Virus record (IMG/VR): IMGVR_UViG_3300047553_000032
Location: 1-40,562 of that record
From: a virus
Length of the DNA stretch: 40,562 nt
Strand: one strand, 5' to 3'
Below the pieces are notes generated by a model. That model made no database searches, had not been told where the DNA came from, and saw only the letters and a program-made list of their open reading frames with translations. Shown one piece after another: positions 31,851-38,208 of this stretch (within the stretch, counting starts at the first letter, position 1; each line of letters opens with the position of its first letter). Made by a program: the position numbers and the translations under genes.

Positions 31851-32714
31851 ATGTGTATCCTTGTTGTGTGCGAGCCTAACAGCACGCCCACTAAGACAGA
31901 CCTACATAACGGCGCATGTAGTAACCCACATGGTTACGGCTTCGCCATTATCGCTGATGATAAGATTATATCAGAGCGTAGTATGTCTGCCAAAAAATCT
32001 ATCGCACGATTCTTAGAACTACGCAAGCAATACCCTAACGGGTATGCTATGTGGCACGCACGATACGCCACACATGGTGTCAAGAACGAAGCCAACTGCC
32101 ACCCGTTCCAAGTAGGTGGTAGTGACTTGACATACCTAGCACACAATGGTATCCTTGATGTTACCATCGAGAAGTCAGACAAGCGTAGCGACACTAGAGT
32201 ATTCGCAGAGGATACCTTGCCACTCATGGGTGGTGTGTCGGTACTTGACAACGATACAGTATGGACTATGGTTAGCAAGTGGGCTAGCGGTAGCAAGATA
32301 TGTATCCTTACGCTAGACCCTAGTGCCAAGCACCAGATATACCTAGTCAATGAGAACCTAGGTACATGGGATAACAATGGTATATGGTGGAGCAACCAGT
32401 CACACAAGCGTACCACTACCACCTATAAATCTCCCGCAGAGGTATGGGCTACACCCAGTAGAAGCATGGACAATGCCGAACAGTTAGCCTATGACTATGC
32501 GCTCAAACATTATTACCAAGATGAGGGTGAAGAAGTCCTTGACATCTGCCCTGCATGCGAGTCACTTGTAGATATGTACGAGAACCCGTACTACTGCACC
32601 ATGTGTGAGACATGCTTCGACTGTGATACCAGTATCATAGACTGCCTGTGCTACACACCCGATAGGAATTGGACAAGCCCTAAGAACTATGACTTGTTCG
32701 ATGCACAACTATAA
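31851..32714 (+). CDS. Class II glutamine amidotransferase-like protein with zinc-ribbon tail
   Basis: The 287-residue protein begins MCILVVCEP, so removal of Met exposes a nucleophilic Cys, the hallmark of GATase class II. Supporting residues are NPHGYGFA (25-32), MWHARYATHGVKNEANCHPF (68-86) and LAHNGIL (96-102), which provide the Arg, His-Gly, Asn and Asn-Gly positions of the glutamine pocket. The C-terminus holds DICPACESL, YYCTMCETCFDCD and CLC, a zinc-ribbon-like cluster. GAGGTG precedes the ATG closely. It lies just after the amidoligase gene, so glutamine-derived ammonia for an amidation is likely. It might instead hydrolyse an amide. Expression is probably from promoter P6. Confidence 0.85.
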   Translation: MCILVVCEPNSTPTKTDLHNGACSNPHGYGFAIIADDKIISERSMSAKKSIARFLELRKQYPNGYAMWHARYATHGVKNEANCHPFQVGGSDLTYLAHNGILDVTIEKSDKRSDTRVFAEDTLPLMGGVSVLDNDTVWTMVSKWASGSKICILTLDPSAKHQIYLVNENLGTWDNNGIWWSNQSHKRTTTTYKSPAEVWATPSRSMDNAEQLAYDYALKHYYQDEGEEVLDICPACESLVDMYENPYYCTMCETCFDCDTSIIDCLCYTPDRNWTSPKNYDLFDAQL

Positions 32715-32744
32715 ACCAACCAACTAACGAGAGGCAATACAGCA

Positions 32745-33014
32745 ATGTCAGCAACAGCAATTCAGAATATCGCAGATGAAATCTCAGCACTAGCTAGCGA
32801 GGTAGCATACCTTGCTATGTCAGTAGATACATCATCAGACTATCCGTCCCGCGGGACAGTAGTCAAAGCACTACCAACACAGAATCGTTTCAAGGCTAAG
32901 TCATTGTGGGTGTCATTGGGCGACGGCACTTACAAACACCTGACTGGTAGCAAGGGTCTCATCACCACCCATGCTCGCCTTGACGGGTATGTCTCGACTG
33001 TATTCGAGGCATAA
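32745..33014 (+). CDS. 89-residue early protein
   Basis: The protein begins with a helix (MSATAIQNIADEISALASEV), then a beta-rich second half with ALPTQNRFKAKSLWVSLGDG and KGLITTHARLDGYVSTV. Its ribosome site is GAGAGG, spaced normally. No family is recognised. It follows the GATase by 30 bases and may belong to the same operon. Confidence 0.65.
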   Translation: MSATAIQNIADEISALASEVAYLAMSVDTSSDYPSRGTVVKALPTQNRFKAKSLWVSLGDGTYKHLTGSKGLITTHARLDGYVSTVFEA

Positions 33015-33074
33015 CCAACTGACCTGAGCATGTCATTAAACTGCTCACCATTATTATTAACGAGAGGATACAAC

Positions 33075-33215
33075 ATGAGCAAGCATGTAGTAATCTGTGA
33101 GGCAGAAGATTGCGAGGCAGAGAATGAGGACTGGGAAGATGACGGCTCAACATACTGGTTCACATGCTCAACATGTGGCTACGATAACGAGGTGGTGCAT
33201 TCACCATGGAAATGA
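33075..33215 (+). CDS. 46-residue acidic zinc-ribbon protein
   Basis: From ATG at 33075 (ribosome site GAGAGGATACAAC) the protein reads MSKHVVICEAEDCEAENEDW, then TYWFTCSTCGYDNEVVHSPW. The C-x4-C and C-x2-C pairs form a minimal zinc ribbon, and the rest is strongly acidic. Its end overlaps the WhiB start. It may be a nucleic-acid or transcription-factor binding adaptor; nothing more specific can be said. Confidence 0.7.
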   Translation: MSKHVVICEAEDCEAENEDWEDDGSTYWFTCSTCGYDNEVVHSPWK

Positions 33216-33550
33216 GTAACATGCAAGGTATATGTACGACACACCCTAACCCTGACCTATGGTTCGAGGACTCGGGTGACTTGTTCCAGAAGCGTTTAGG
33301 TAGCAGTAATCCTAACAAGAAGTTCGAGGAGCGACGAGCCAACATGCTTATCGCTATGGAATTATGTACCAAATGTCCGATTCGTACCAATTGTCTATCC
33401 GAGGGCATGAAGGAAGAGAACTTAGACTATGGTATATGGGGCGGGCTACTACCAGGAGAGCGTATCGCCATGGCTGACACAGCCAAGGCTTCTACTGATA
33501 GGAAGTACCGCATGATAGTTGCACAGAACATTAGGAGTCTAGTCAAATGA
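33206..33550 (+). CDS. WhiB-family Fe-S transcriptional regulator
   Basis: A 114-residue protein with the four Fe-S ligands of WhiB proteins: Cys10 in GICTTHPNPDLWF, then Cys54, Cys57 and Cys63 in MELCTKCPIRTNCLSE. The G-I/V-WGG turn (GIWGG, 76-80) follows, with a basic C-terminus for DNA contact. WhiB proteins bind the primary sigma factor of actinobacteria and occur almost only in that phylum and its phages. Here it may redirect host transcription or block host genes. It starts inside the previous gene's end, and its stop overlaps the next ATG. Confidence 0.9.
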   Translation: MEMSNMQGICTTHPNPDLWFEDSGDLFQKRLGSSNPNKKFEERRANMLIAMELCTKCPIRTNCLSEGMKEENLDYGIWGGLLPGERIAMADTAKASTDRKYRMIVAQNIRSLVK

Positions 33551-33936
33551 AATCAGTATTCTTCTTGCTATTCGTAACGGGTAGCATATTCTTGTTCAAT
33601 CCTACATCAGAAGCACCAACTAAAACATATACTACGCAGGCTTCTTGGAGTAAGGAAGACAGCAAGGCATATGCAAGGGACAAGTTATCTGAATGGCAAG
33701 AAGAACAATGGTCATGCCTTAGTAACTTGTGGGGCAAGGAGTCCGCATGGAATCCTAAAGCATACAATAACATCAGGGTAATGGGGAAGAACGCTGGTGG
33801 TATACCACAGTTACTAGGGCTTGACCCTGACACACCTGCACCACGACAGATTGAGCGAGGTCTTGCCTATATCTACTATAGGTACGACACGCCATGTAAT
33901 GCGTGGGCATTCTTCAAGAAACATAACTATCACTAA
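33547..33936 (+). CDS. Secreted lytic transglycosylase-like protein
   Basis: A 129-residue protein with a signal peptide (MKSVFFLLFVTGSIFLF). The mature domain has SCLSNLWGKESAWNPKAYN with a catalytic Glu65, then GIPQLLG, QIERGLAYIYYRYDTPCNAW and a C-terminal HNYH. This is the compact transglycosylase fold found in actinobacterial wall proteins; Cys57 and Cys117 probably form a disulphide. It lies in the early operon, away from the lysis block, so early wall remodelling is more likely than final lysis. The ATG overlaps the WhiB stop as ATGA. Confidence 0.85.
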   Translation: MKSVFFLLFVTGSIFLFNPTSEAPTKTYTTQASWSKEDSKAYARDKLSEWQEEQWSCLSNLWGKESAWNPKAYNNIRVMGKNAGGIPQLLGLDPDTPAPRQIERGLAYIYYRYDTPCNAWAFFKKHNYH

Positions 33937-34145
33937 TGATTACCAAAGATAAGAAGGTCATCTGTGACTCATGTCAGAAGGAGATAAAGGGTGAGGCAAA
34001 CACAATCACTAACCATGGTAGAGGTTGGGCACAGTACGCCAAGAAGTTCAACCACTTCCACCCCAACCCAATCGATTGCGCTAATGCAATTGAGGTAGTA
34101 AAGATATACAAGAGCAGAGCCATGACACAACGAGAGGACGACTAA
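33936..34145 (+). CDS. 69-residue small zinc-motif protein
   Basis: A short protein with CDSCQKEIKG (residues 10-19), later HFHPNPIDCANAIEV, giving a possible C2HC zinc site, and a basic end. TAATG overlaps occur at both its start and its stop. No named family. It is an early-operon member of unknown role. Confidence 0.7.
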   Translation: MITKDKKVICDSCQKEIKGEANTITNHGRGWAQYAKKFNHFHPNPIDCANAIEVVKIYKSRAMTQREDD

Positions 34146-34372
34146 TGGCCAAGCATATTACAGAGATGAAGCCTGACTACACACAGGCTATGGACATACG
34201 CGGTAAGCCAACTGCGGTATGCCCTTGCGGGTGTGAGATATGGAATGTGAAGTGTAAGTTCGATGACTACGGCGAGATTGATATGTACTTCCTTGACATG
34301 GAATGTGCTGAGTGTGGTACACTAGCGACTGCACCAACACCCATAGACACGGAGGAATCAGATGAAGACTGA
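34145..34372 (+). CDS. 75-residue zinc-ribbon protein
   Basis: The sequence includes AVCPCGCEIWNVKCKF and DMECAECGTL, a CxC...C...CxxC set suited to one zinc, and an acidic tail (ETEESDED-like end). It starts in a TAATG overlap and overlaps the next gene by 11 bases. Function is unknown; small zinc ribbons of this type are common in actinophages. Confidence 0.75.
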   Translation: MAKHITEMKPDYTQAMDIRGKPTAVCPCGCEIWNVKCKFDDYGEIDMYFLDMECAECGTLATAPTPIDTEESDED

Positions 34373-34682
34373 GTTCTTACATGAGGTAGTACGCAGACGA
34401 GAACGCAACGCTAGACCTAGTGTAATCACTCAAGCATACAACGATATGATGGCACAGATGGAAGAAAGTTATCGTCGCATGTATTCAGTTGATGCTCGAG
34501 CCCGAGAGGCTATTGACAGATACATGTCACAGGCTACAGCCAACCCAACAGTTGGCATGAATATGGTAATGCCAGTGCTTGACATCAATGCACCAGCTGG
34601 TACATTAGGAACGGCTAACATAACATATCAATGGACTGGAGATATAGTCCAAGGATACAGAGGGTGGGTGAGAATCAGTTGA
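34362..34682 (+). CDS. 106-residue early protein with helical N-terminus
   Basis: The N-terminus KTEFLHEVVRRRERNARPSV is amphipathic and basic. A helical segment with SYRRMYSVDARAREAIDRYM follows, then a beta-rich tail (TLGTANITYQWTGDIVQGYR). The opening FLHE-x-x-x-x-x-ERN is shared with the next small protein. No family recognised. Confidence 0.65.
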   Translation: MKTEFLHEVVRRRERNARPSVITQAYNDMMAQMEESYRRMYSVDARAREAIDRYMSQATANPTVGMNMVMPVLDINAPAGTLGTANITYQWTGDIVQGYRGWVRIS

Positions 34683-34822
34683 CCAATCAACATAAGTTCT
34701 TACATGAGTTACTCAAGGAACAGGAGCGCAACGAGTTGATACAACGAATCATCGAAGATGACCCTTGGAGATACTCTGAGCCACCACCATGGCCATTAAC
34801 ATTGGAGAACAATGATGCCTAA
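34679..34822 (+). CDS. 47-residue protein, paralogous opening to the previous gene
   Basis: A TTG at 34679 overlaps the previous stop (TTGA) and is preceded by GGGTGAG, so I chose it over the upstream in-frame ATG at 34631. The product reads (M)TNQHKFLHELLKEQERNELI, then IIEDDPWRYSEPPPWPL. The FLHE-LL-x-x-x-ERN stretch resembles the 106-residue protein. Start and function remain uncertain. Confidence 0.5.
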   Translation: MTNQHKFLHELLKEQERNELIQRIIEDDPWRYSEPPPWPLTLENNDA

Positions 34823-34991
34823 CTATGAGTATAAGTGTGACACTTGTGGTACATCAGAGGAACACCAACGCAAGGTAGATGATAGAGATATCTTTCCACC
34901 TTGCCAATACTGCGCACAACCAACACGCAGAGTAATCAACCCAACGCCAGTCAAGTTCAATGGGACTGGCTTCTATTCGACAGGAGGATAA
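34815..34991 (+). CDS. FmdB-like zinc-ribbon protein
   Basis: A 58-residue protein reading MPNYEYKCDTCGTSEEHQRK, with a second Cys pair in PPCQYCAQPTRRVINP and the ending KFNGTGFYSTGG. This is the classical FmdB-family zinc ribbon (CxxC...CxxC plus a GTGFY-S/T tail), often linked to gene regulation in bacteria and phages. An ATG at 34812 would add one Met. It is too short to stand out as a gene, but the family match is clear. Confidence 0.85.
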   Translation: MPNYEYKCDTCGTSEEHQRKVDDRDIFPPCQYCAQPTRRVINPTPVKFNGTGFYSTGG

Positions 34992-34992
34992 C

Positions 34993-35190
34993 ATGGCAAT
35001 GCAAGACTTGACAGCAGAAGAAGTAACTGCTATCGTGCGTGAGCACGTACCAAACTGGGAAGATTATGAGACTGAAGATGACTGCATTGCAGACAACATG
35101 GACATTCTCTTTGAACACCTATGGGAAGATGACAACGACGATACTCCCTTCGAGGAGTACGAGTTCGACGAAGAACTAATCGATGAGTAA
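34993..35190 (+). CDS. 65-residue very acidic protein, last early gene
   Basis: From the ATG at 34993 (directly after AGGAGGATAAC) the protein begins MAMQDLTAEEVTAIVREHVP and ends in a dense Asp/Glu stretch (EEYEFDEELIDE). Acidic mini-proteins of this kind can mimic DNA and block host nucleases or RNA polymerase; that is only a suggestion here. The stop lies 4 bases from the stop of the converging sigma-like gene, with no clear terminator between. Confidence 0.7.
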   Translation: MAMQDLTAEEVTAIVREHVPNWEDYETEDDCIADNMDILFEHLWEDDNDDTPFEEYEFDEELIDE

Positions 35191-35194
35191 GGAG

Positions 35195-35923
35195 TTAATC
35201 AACTACCTGACTGGTCTCTTCGCCGTCGTACTCTTCGTAAGTGGTATCCTCTTGGCTTACAAGTTCGTCTGGTTCATCAGCTATATTGTCTGGGGTATCA
35301 CGGTCTAGCCAAGGCTTCATGCCACCCATCAACTTAACAAGCTTGCGTATTACTCTCGTTGTACGCATACGAGTAGCGTCAGCGCTAGTGATATTAAGTT
35401 CATTAGCAATGTCAGCATACTCCATAGACTCTGCATATCGTAAGAAGAGTAACTGTTTCTCGTCAGTGCTTAACTTATGATATGCGGAGTCTACCTCTAT
35501 CATCATAGCCTGTAGATTACCGCCCTCATTAGGAGCACTAGGCCTTCCTGGCCTACCAAGATTAAGCTTATGAGTTATAGTCCACTCATCACGCAACACA
35601 GCAGGAAGCAAGGCTTCCACAATTACTGGGTCATAGTAATATAAATCAGACACATCATAGCCAAGTGCCTTGGCCTTCTGATACTGACAATAGTCTAGCG
35701 CATAGTTACGTAGGCTACGATAGATAAGGTTCTTCGCATCCTTACCACCCATCTCATTCCACTCAGTAAACTTATTTATATGAGCAGGGAACCATTCGTA
35801 TAATGTCTGACGAATATCTTCCAGTTCAATCATCTTAAACTTTCTGTGATACTCGCTAGCAACGTGGGTTACTGCATATTCCCAGGGTTCAATTAGCTTC
35901 CAGTCCATCATCAACTTTCTCAT
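35195..35923 (-). CDS. Sigma-factor-like transcription protein
   Basis: A 242-residue protein. The N-terminal half is helical, with EDIRQTLYEWFPAHI and a NLIYRSLRNYALDYCQ segment that recalls sigma region 2. The second half has STDEKQLLFLRYAESMEYAD then IANELNITSADATRMRTTRV, the helix-turn-helix pattern of sigma region 4, with a disordered acidic tail after it. It probably directs RNA polymerase to late promoters. Its start may be M1, M5 or M6; only the internal ATGs have a GAGAAAG site. It ends the replication operon. Confidence 0.75.
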   Translation of the reverse strand: MRKLMMDWKLIEPWEYAVTHVASEYHRKFKMIELEDIRQTLYEWFPAHINKFTEWNEMGGKDAKNLIYRSLRNYALDYCQYQKAKALGYDVSDLYYYDPVIVEALLPAVLRDEWTITHKLNLGRPGRPSAPNEGGNLQAMMIEVDSAYHKLSTDEKQLLFLRYAESMEYADIANELNITSADATRMRTTRVIRKLVKLMGGMKPWLDRDTPDNIADEPDELVSQEDTTYEEYDGEETSQVVD

Positions 35924-36302
35924 TCTTATACTTGCGGGTCATGGTCAGTAAATCTTCTACAGTAATCAGATAGCCCTTGCTCTTGTTGGGTGGAATCTCG
36001 CAAGAGATTTCTCTGCCCAGTTCTTGCACGCCCTTCTTGAGGATATGTGTTGGCACAATGAACACTGATTGTTCTAGTACGAACGCCCAGTATGCAGCCT
36101 CAGTAACCATCAAGCCTGACGGCTCCCATGATTTAGACTTATTGAACCAGCACTCAACCTCAATGTAAAGGTTGTTGGTAATCCACCACTTTCTATCGCG
36201 CTTTACTTCTACGGTCTTGCCACCAGTTAGCAGTTCTTCTACTAACCTCTCGCCCTTACGGCCGTATCCAAAATCTAAATCAAAGGAACTCTTGTTAGTC
36301 AT
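35889..36302 (-). CDS. PD-(D/E)XK nuclease-like protein
   Basis: A 137-residue protein with DFGYGRKGERLVEELL (conserved Glu18), KTVEVKRDRKWW (EVK, 32-34) and NLYIEVECW (Glu48), then EPSGLMVTEAAYWAFVLEQS. This is a known family of small phage endonucleases of the PD-(D/E)XK fold. It overlaps both neighbours slightly (8 bases upstream). The substrate is unknown; it may degrade host DNA or process replicating phage DNA. Confidence 0.8.
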   Translation of the reverse strand: MTNKSSFDLDFGYGRKGERLVEELLTGGKTVEVKRDRKWWITNNLYIEVECWFNKSKSWEPSGLMVTEAAYWAFVLEQSVFIVPTHILKKGVQELGREISCEIPPNKSKGYLITVEDLLTMTRKYKNEKVDDGLEAN

Positions 36303-36669
36303 TGGGCCACTTTCCTCGTAACACTAGCAACCCGATGATTGCATAGTTCGCCATGTCCTTGAAGGAATCCTCAAGGCTTTCGTGCTGTGGCCCCTTGCCA
36401 CTATCAACTAGGTTATTAATCCGTGCAAACTTATCCCACATGCGTACACGCAAGCCATTGACTGGTCCGCCTGGGCTACGTGATATGTTGGTTGGCCCAT
36501 AATCTTTATGCTTACTCAATAGTAAATCTTCTAGCTCCATGAATGTATTAGCTACATCGTCCATGAAGACATCATTGGAACTTTTAATTCCAATACTAGT
36601 TGATGGTTCTCCATGCGTGCTTGAGTCACCATAAAACCTTGGTTCACCAAGTGGTCTATAATCTGCCAT
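36295..36669 (-). CDS. DUF1599-like protein (nucleotide metabolism candidate)
   Basis: A 124-residue protein whose second half is KHKDYGPTNISRSPGGPVNG, then VRMWDKFARINNLVDSGK and ESLEDSFKDMANYAIIGLLV. These are the conserved segments of the DUF1599 group, which is linked to nucleotide-modifying or MazG-like enzymes by its E-x-x-x-D helix. The N-terminal 30 residues look disordered. It lies between a zinc protein and a nuclease in the replication operon. Confidence 0.8.
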   Translation of the reverse strand: MADYRPLGEPRFYGDSSTHGEPSTSIGIKSSNDVFMDDVANTFMELEDLLLSKHKDYGPTNISRSPGGPVNGLRVRMWDKFARINNLVDSGKGPQHESLEDSFKDMANYAIIGLLVLRGKWPND

Positions 36670-36675
36670 GCTTCT

Positions 36676-37011
36676 TCACTCTCCACCTTCGAGTAGTTCT
36701 TTGAGTTCGTCATCTAATCCCGCCATGCTGGAACCTACAATCATATCTTCGATGACCTCAACAACTGTTCCAGGTTCCATCTCCACAGTAAAGAGAGTCA
36801 TGTACGTGTCTTGTGCTACATCTTTAATCTTTTCAGGGTCATCAGCGTAACGATAGAAGCAACGCAACAACGAACCAATCATCAGGCGGTAGCCATTAGG
36901 TAGGATTAAAGCTGGGTCAAACTCTTCATCTTCTTCGAGCAGGTGGTCAGTTGCTTCGAACACATTGTCGAACTGCTCACCACATTCAGGGCAGGGTTTA
37001 ATCGGCTTCAT
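36676..37011 (-). CDS. 111-residue zinc-finger protein
   Basis: Begins MKPIKPCPECGEQFDNVFEA with CxxCG, then TDHLLEEDEEFDP, giving a C2H-type site. The rest is helical and acidic (IGSLLRCFYRYADDPEKIKD and DELKELLEGGE). Proteins with this opening recur beside replication genes of actinophages, function unknown. It overlaps the primase TOPRIM gene by 14 bases. Confidence 0.75.
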   Translation of the reverse strand: MKPIKPCPECGEQFDNVFEATDHLLEEDEEFDPALILPNGYRLMIGSLLRCFYRYADDPEKIKDVAQDTYMTLFTVEMEPGTVVEVIEDMIVGSSMAGLDDELKELLEGGE

Positions 37012-37630
37012 TGGTTAGTCCTGCTTTCTCTCTGATGTATTCCGCACCGAACTTGACGTAGATAGAATTGACATCTTCGCCCTCTGGCATGGAGACGATA
37101 GTAACTGGAAGTTCACGGGCAAGTCCTGCTGCAAATTCTTTGCCAGGTTGGTCGCCATCAGCGAATACAAATACTCTTTCAAAATCTGCGAGTAATCTTG
37201 TGTAGTGTTTCTTCCATGAATTCGAACCTGGAACTCCAATGCAAGGGATACCGACACATCTGCTGAGTGTGATAGTATCGAGCTCTCCTTCACAAACTCC
37301 AATCCAATCACCCGCCCTCTCAATGTCTAGTACGTTATACATCTTGGTGTCACTACCTGTCATACCCATATACTTTGGTTCAACTGCTGGATTCAAACTT
37401 CTAAATCTAATATCAACTACACCAGTCTTAGTAACATACGGTATAGCAAGCCTACCTTGATAAGCTTCATGTCCTGTCTCAGGCTCCTCGACTACGCCTA
37501 ATCGCGCCAGCCGTGCTACTTCTATTGGAATGCCCCTGCTTGCCAGGTAATCTTCGGCCTGATAAATGCTTTCCTGGTACTTGCGAGTTGCTTGTCCCAG
37601 CAAATCCTTCTGCGATTCTAGATGCTTCAC
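36998..37630 (-). CDS. DnaG-type primase, TOPRIM half
   Basis: A 210-residue protein from a GTG at 37628-37630, preceded by the very strong site GGAAGGAG. TOPRIM motifs are clear: GVCEGELDTITLSR (E114-G115 and D118) and VFVFADGDQPGKEFA (D158, D160), with GIPCIGVPGSNSWK between. The N-terminal part contains ATRKYQESIYQAEDYLASRG, the usual primase linker. It probably makes primers with the CHC2 zinc half encoded just upstream in another frame. The helicase ATPase is in the same operon. Confidence 0.85.
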   Translation of the reverse strand: MKHLESQKDLLGQATRKYQESIYQAEDYLASRGIPIEVARLARLGVVEEPETGHEAYQGRLAIPYVTKTGVVDIRFRSLNPAVEPKYMGMTGSDTKMYNVLDIERAGDWIGVCEGELDTITLSRCVGIPCIGVPGSNSWKKHYTRLLADFERVFVFADGDQPGKEFAAGLARELPVTIVSMPEGEDVNSIYVKFGAEYIREKAGLTNEAD

Positions 37631-37853
37631 GTATGTTCACTCCTTCCTGCTGTGCTATGATTTGCAAACTGTTACCTTGCACTCCACATGCAAAGCATAT
37701 GAAGATATTCTTATCTAGATTAACTGTTCCTGACTGGTGGCTATCACCATGGAACGGACATCTCAAGTTAGCTTGGCCGTGGTCACGGCGTAGCGTTGCA
37801 CCGTAGTGCTCAAGCACAGCCTTGATTGAAGGCAAGTCACTCACCAAAGACAT
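37479..37853 (-). CDS. DnaG-type primase, CHC2 zinc-binding half
   Basis: A 124-residue protein with the primase zinc motif: Cys32 and His35 in LRCPFHGDSHQSG, Cys53 and Cys56 in IFICFACGVQGNSL, followed by the family's REASRIAEGF helix. After residue 90 the sequence turns into basic low-complexity residues, which is the shadow of the overlapping TOPRIM gene. The ATG at 37853 has its ribosome site too close; GTG at 37844 has AGGAG at a normal distance and is a likely start. It recognises single-stranded template for priming. Confidence 0.8.
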   Translation of the reverse strand: MSLVSDLPSIKAVLEHYGATLRRDHGQANLRCPFHGDSHQSGTVNLDKNIFICFACGVQGNSLQIIAQQEGVNIREASRIAEGFAGTSNSQVPGKHLSGRRLPGKQGHSNRSSTAGAIRRSRGA

Positions 37854-38208
37854 CTCCTAATCTTAATACTAAATACGAATCGGCTATTGATTTTCCACGC
37901 GCTTTGATAACCACCGCTGGAAGAATGGCTTCTCTCGAGAGGCCTCTTGCTTCTGCATAGTTACCCGCTTCGACTTGTGCTTCTTTGCTCCATTGGCTGA
38001 GGCTGATTTTGTTTCCTGCTCCTGGTGCTTTGCATTCAAGGATGCCAATGTTCGCTCCAAGGAAGTCAGCTCTGACGACAACATCCCCTTCATCTTTGCT
38101 ACCTCTCCTTGCAAGTCGTTCAGCGTCAAGGCCAATTGCTCTAAAGTATTTCGTGATGTCGATTTCATATCCTGCTCCTCTAGCTTTATGTGATTTAAGT
38201 GTAGTCAT
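37837..38208 (-). CDS. Holliday-junction resolvase-like nuclease
   Basis: A 123-residue protein with the archaeal-Hjc-type PD-(D/E)XK motif set: Glu15 in GAGYEIDITKYF, Asp42 in SKDEGDVVVRA, and Glu58-Cys-Lys60 in IGILECKAPG. It probably resolves branched DNA in replication and before packaging. It overlaps the helicase ATPase stop as TAATG and the CHC2 gene by 17 bases. Confidence 0.8.
   Translation of the reverse strand: MTTLKSHKARGAGYEIDITKYFRAIGLDAERLARRGSKDEGDVVVRADFLGANIGILECKAPGAGNKISLSQWSKEAQVEAGNYAEARGLSREAILPAVVIKARGKSIADSYLVLRLGDVFGE

Noticed and set aside
31934-32422. Minus-strand frame of 162 codons
   Set aside because: It is antisense to the amidotransferase, which has clear catalytic motifs; the shadow has no recognisable motif or ribosome site.
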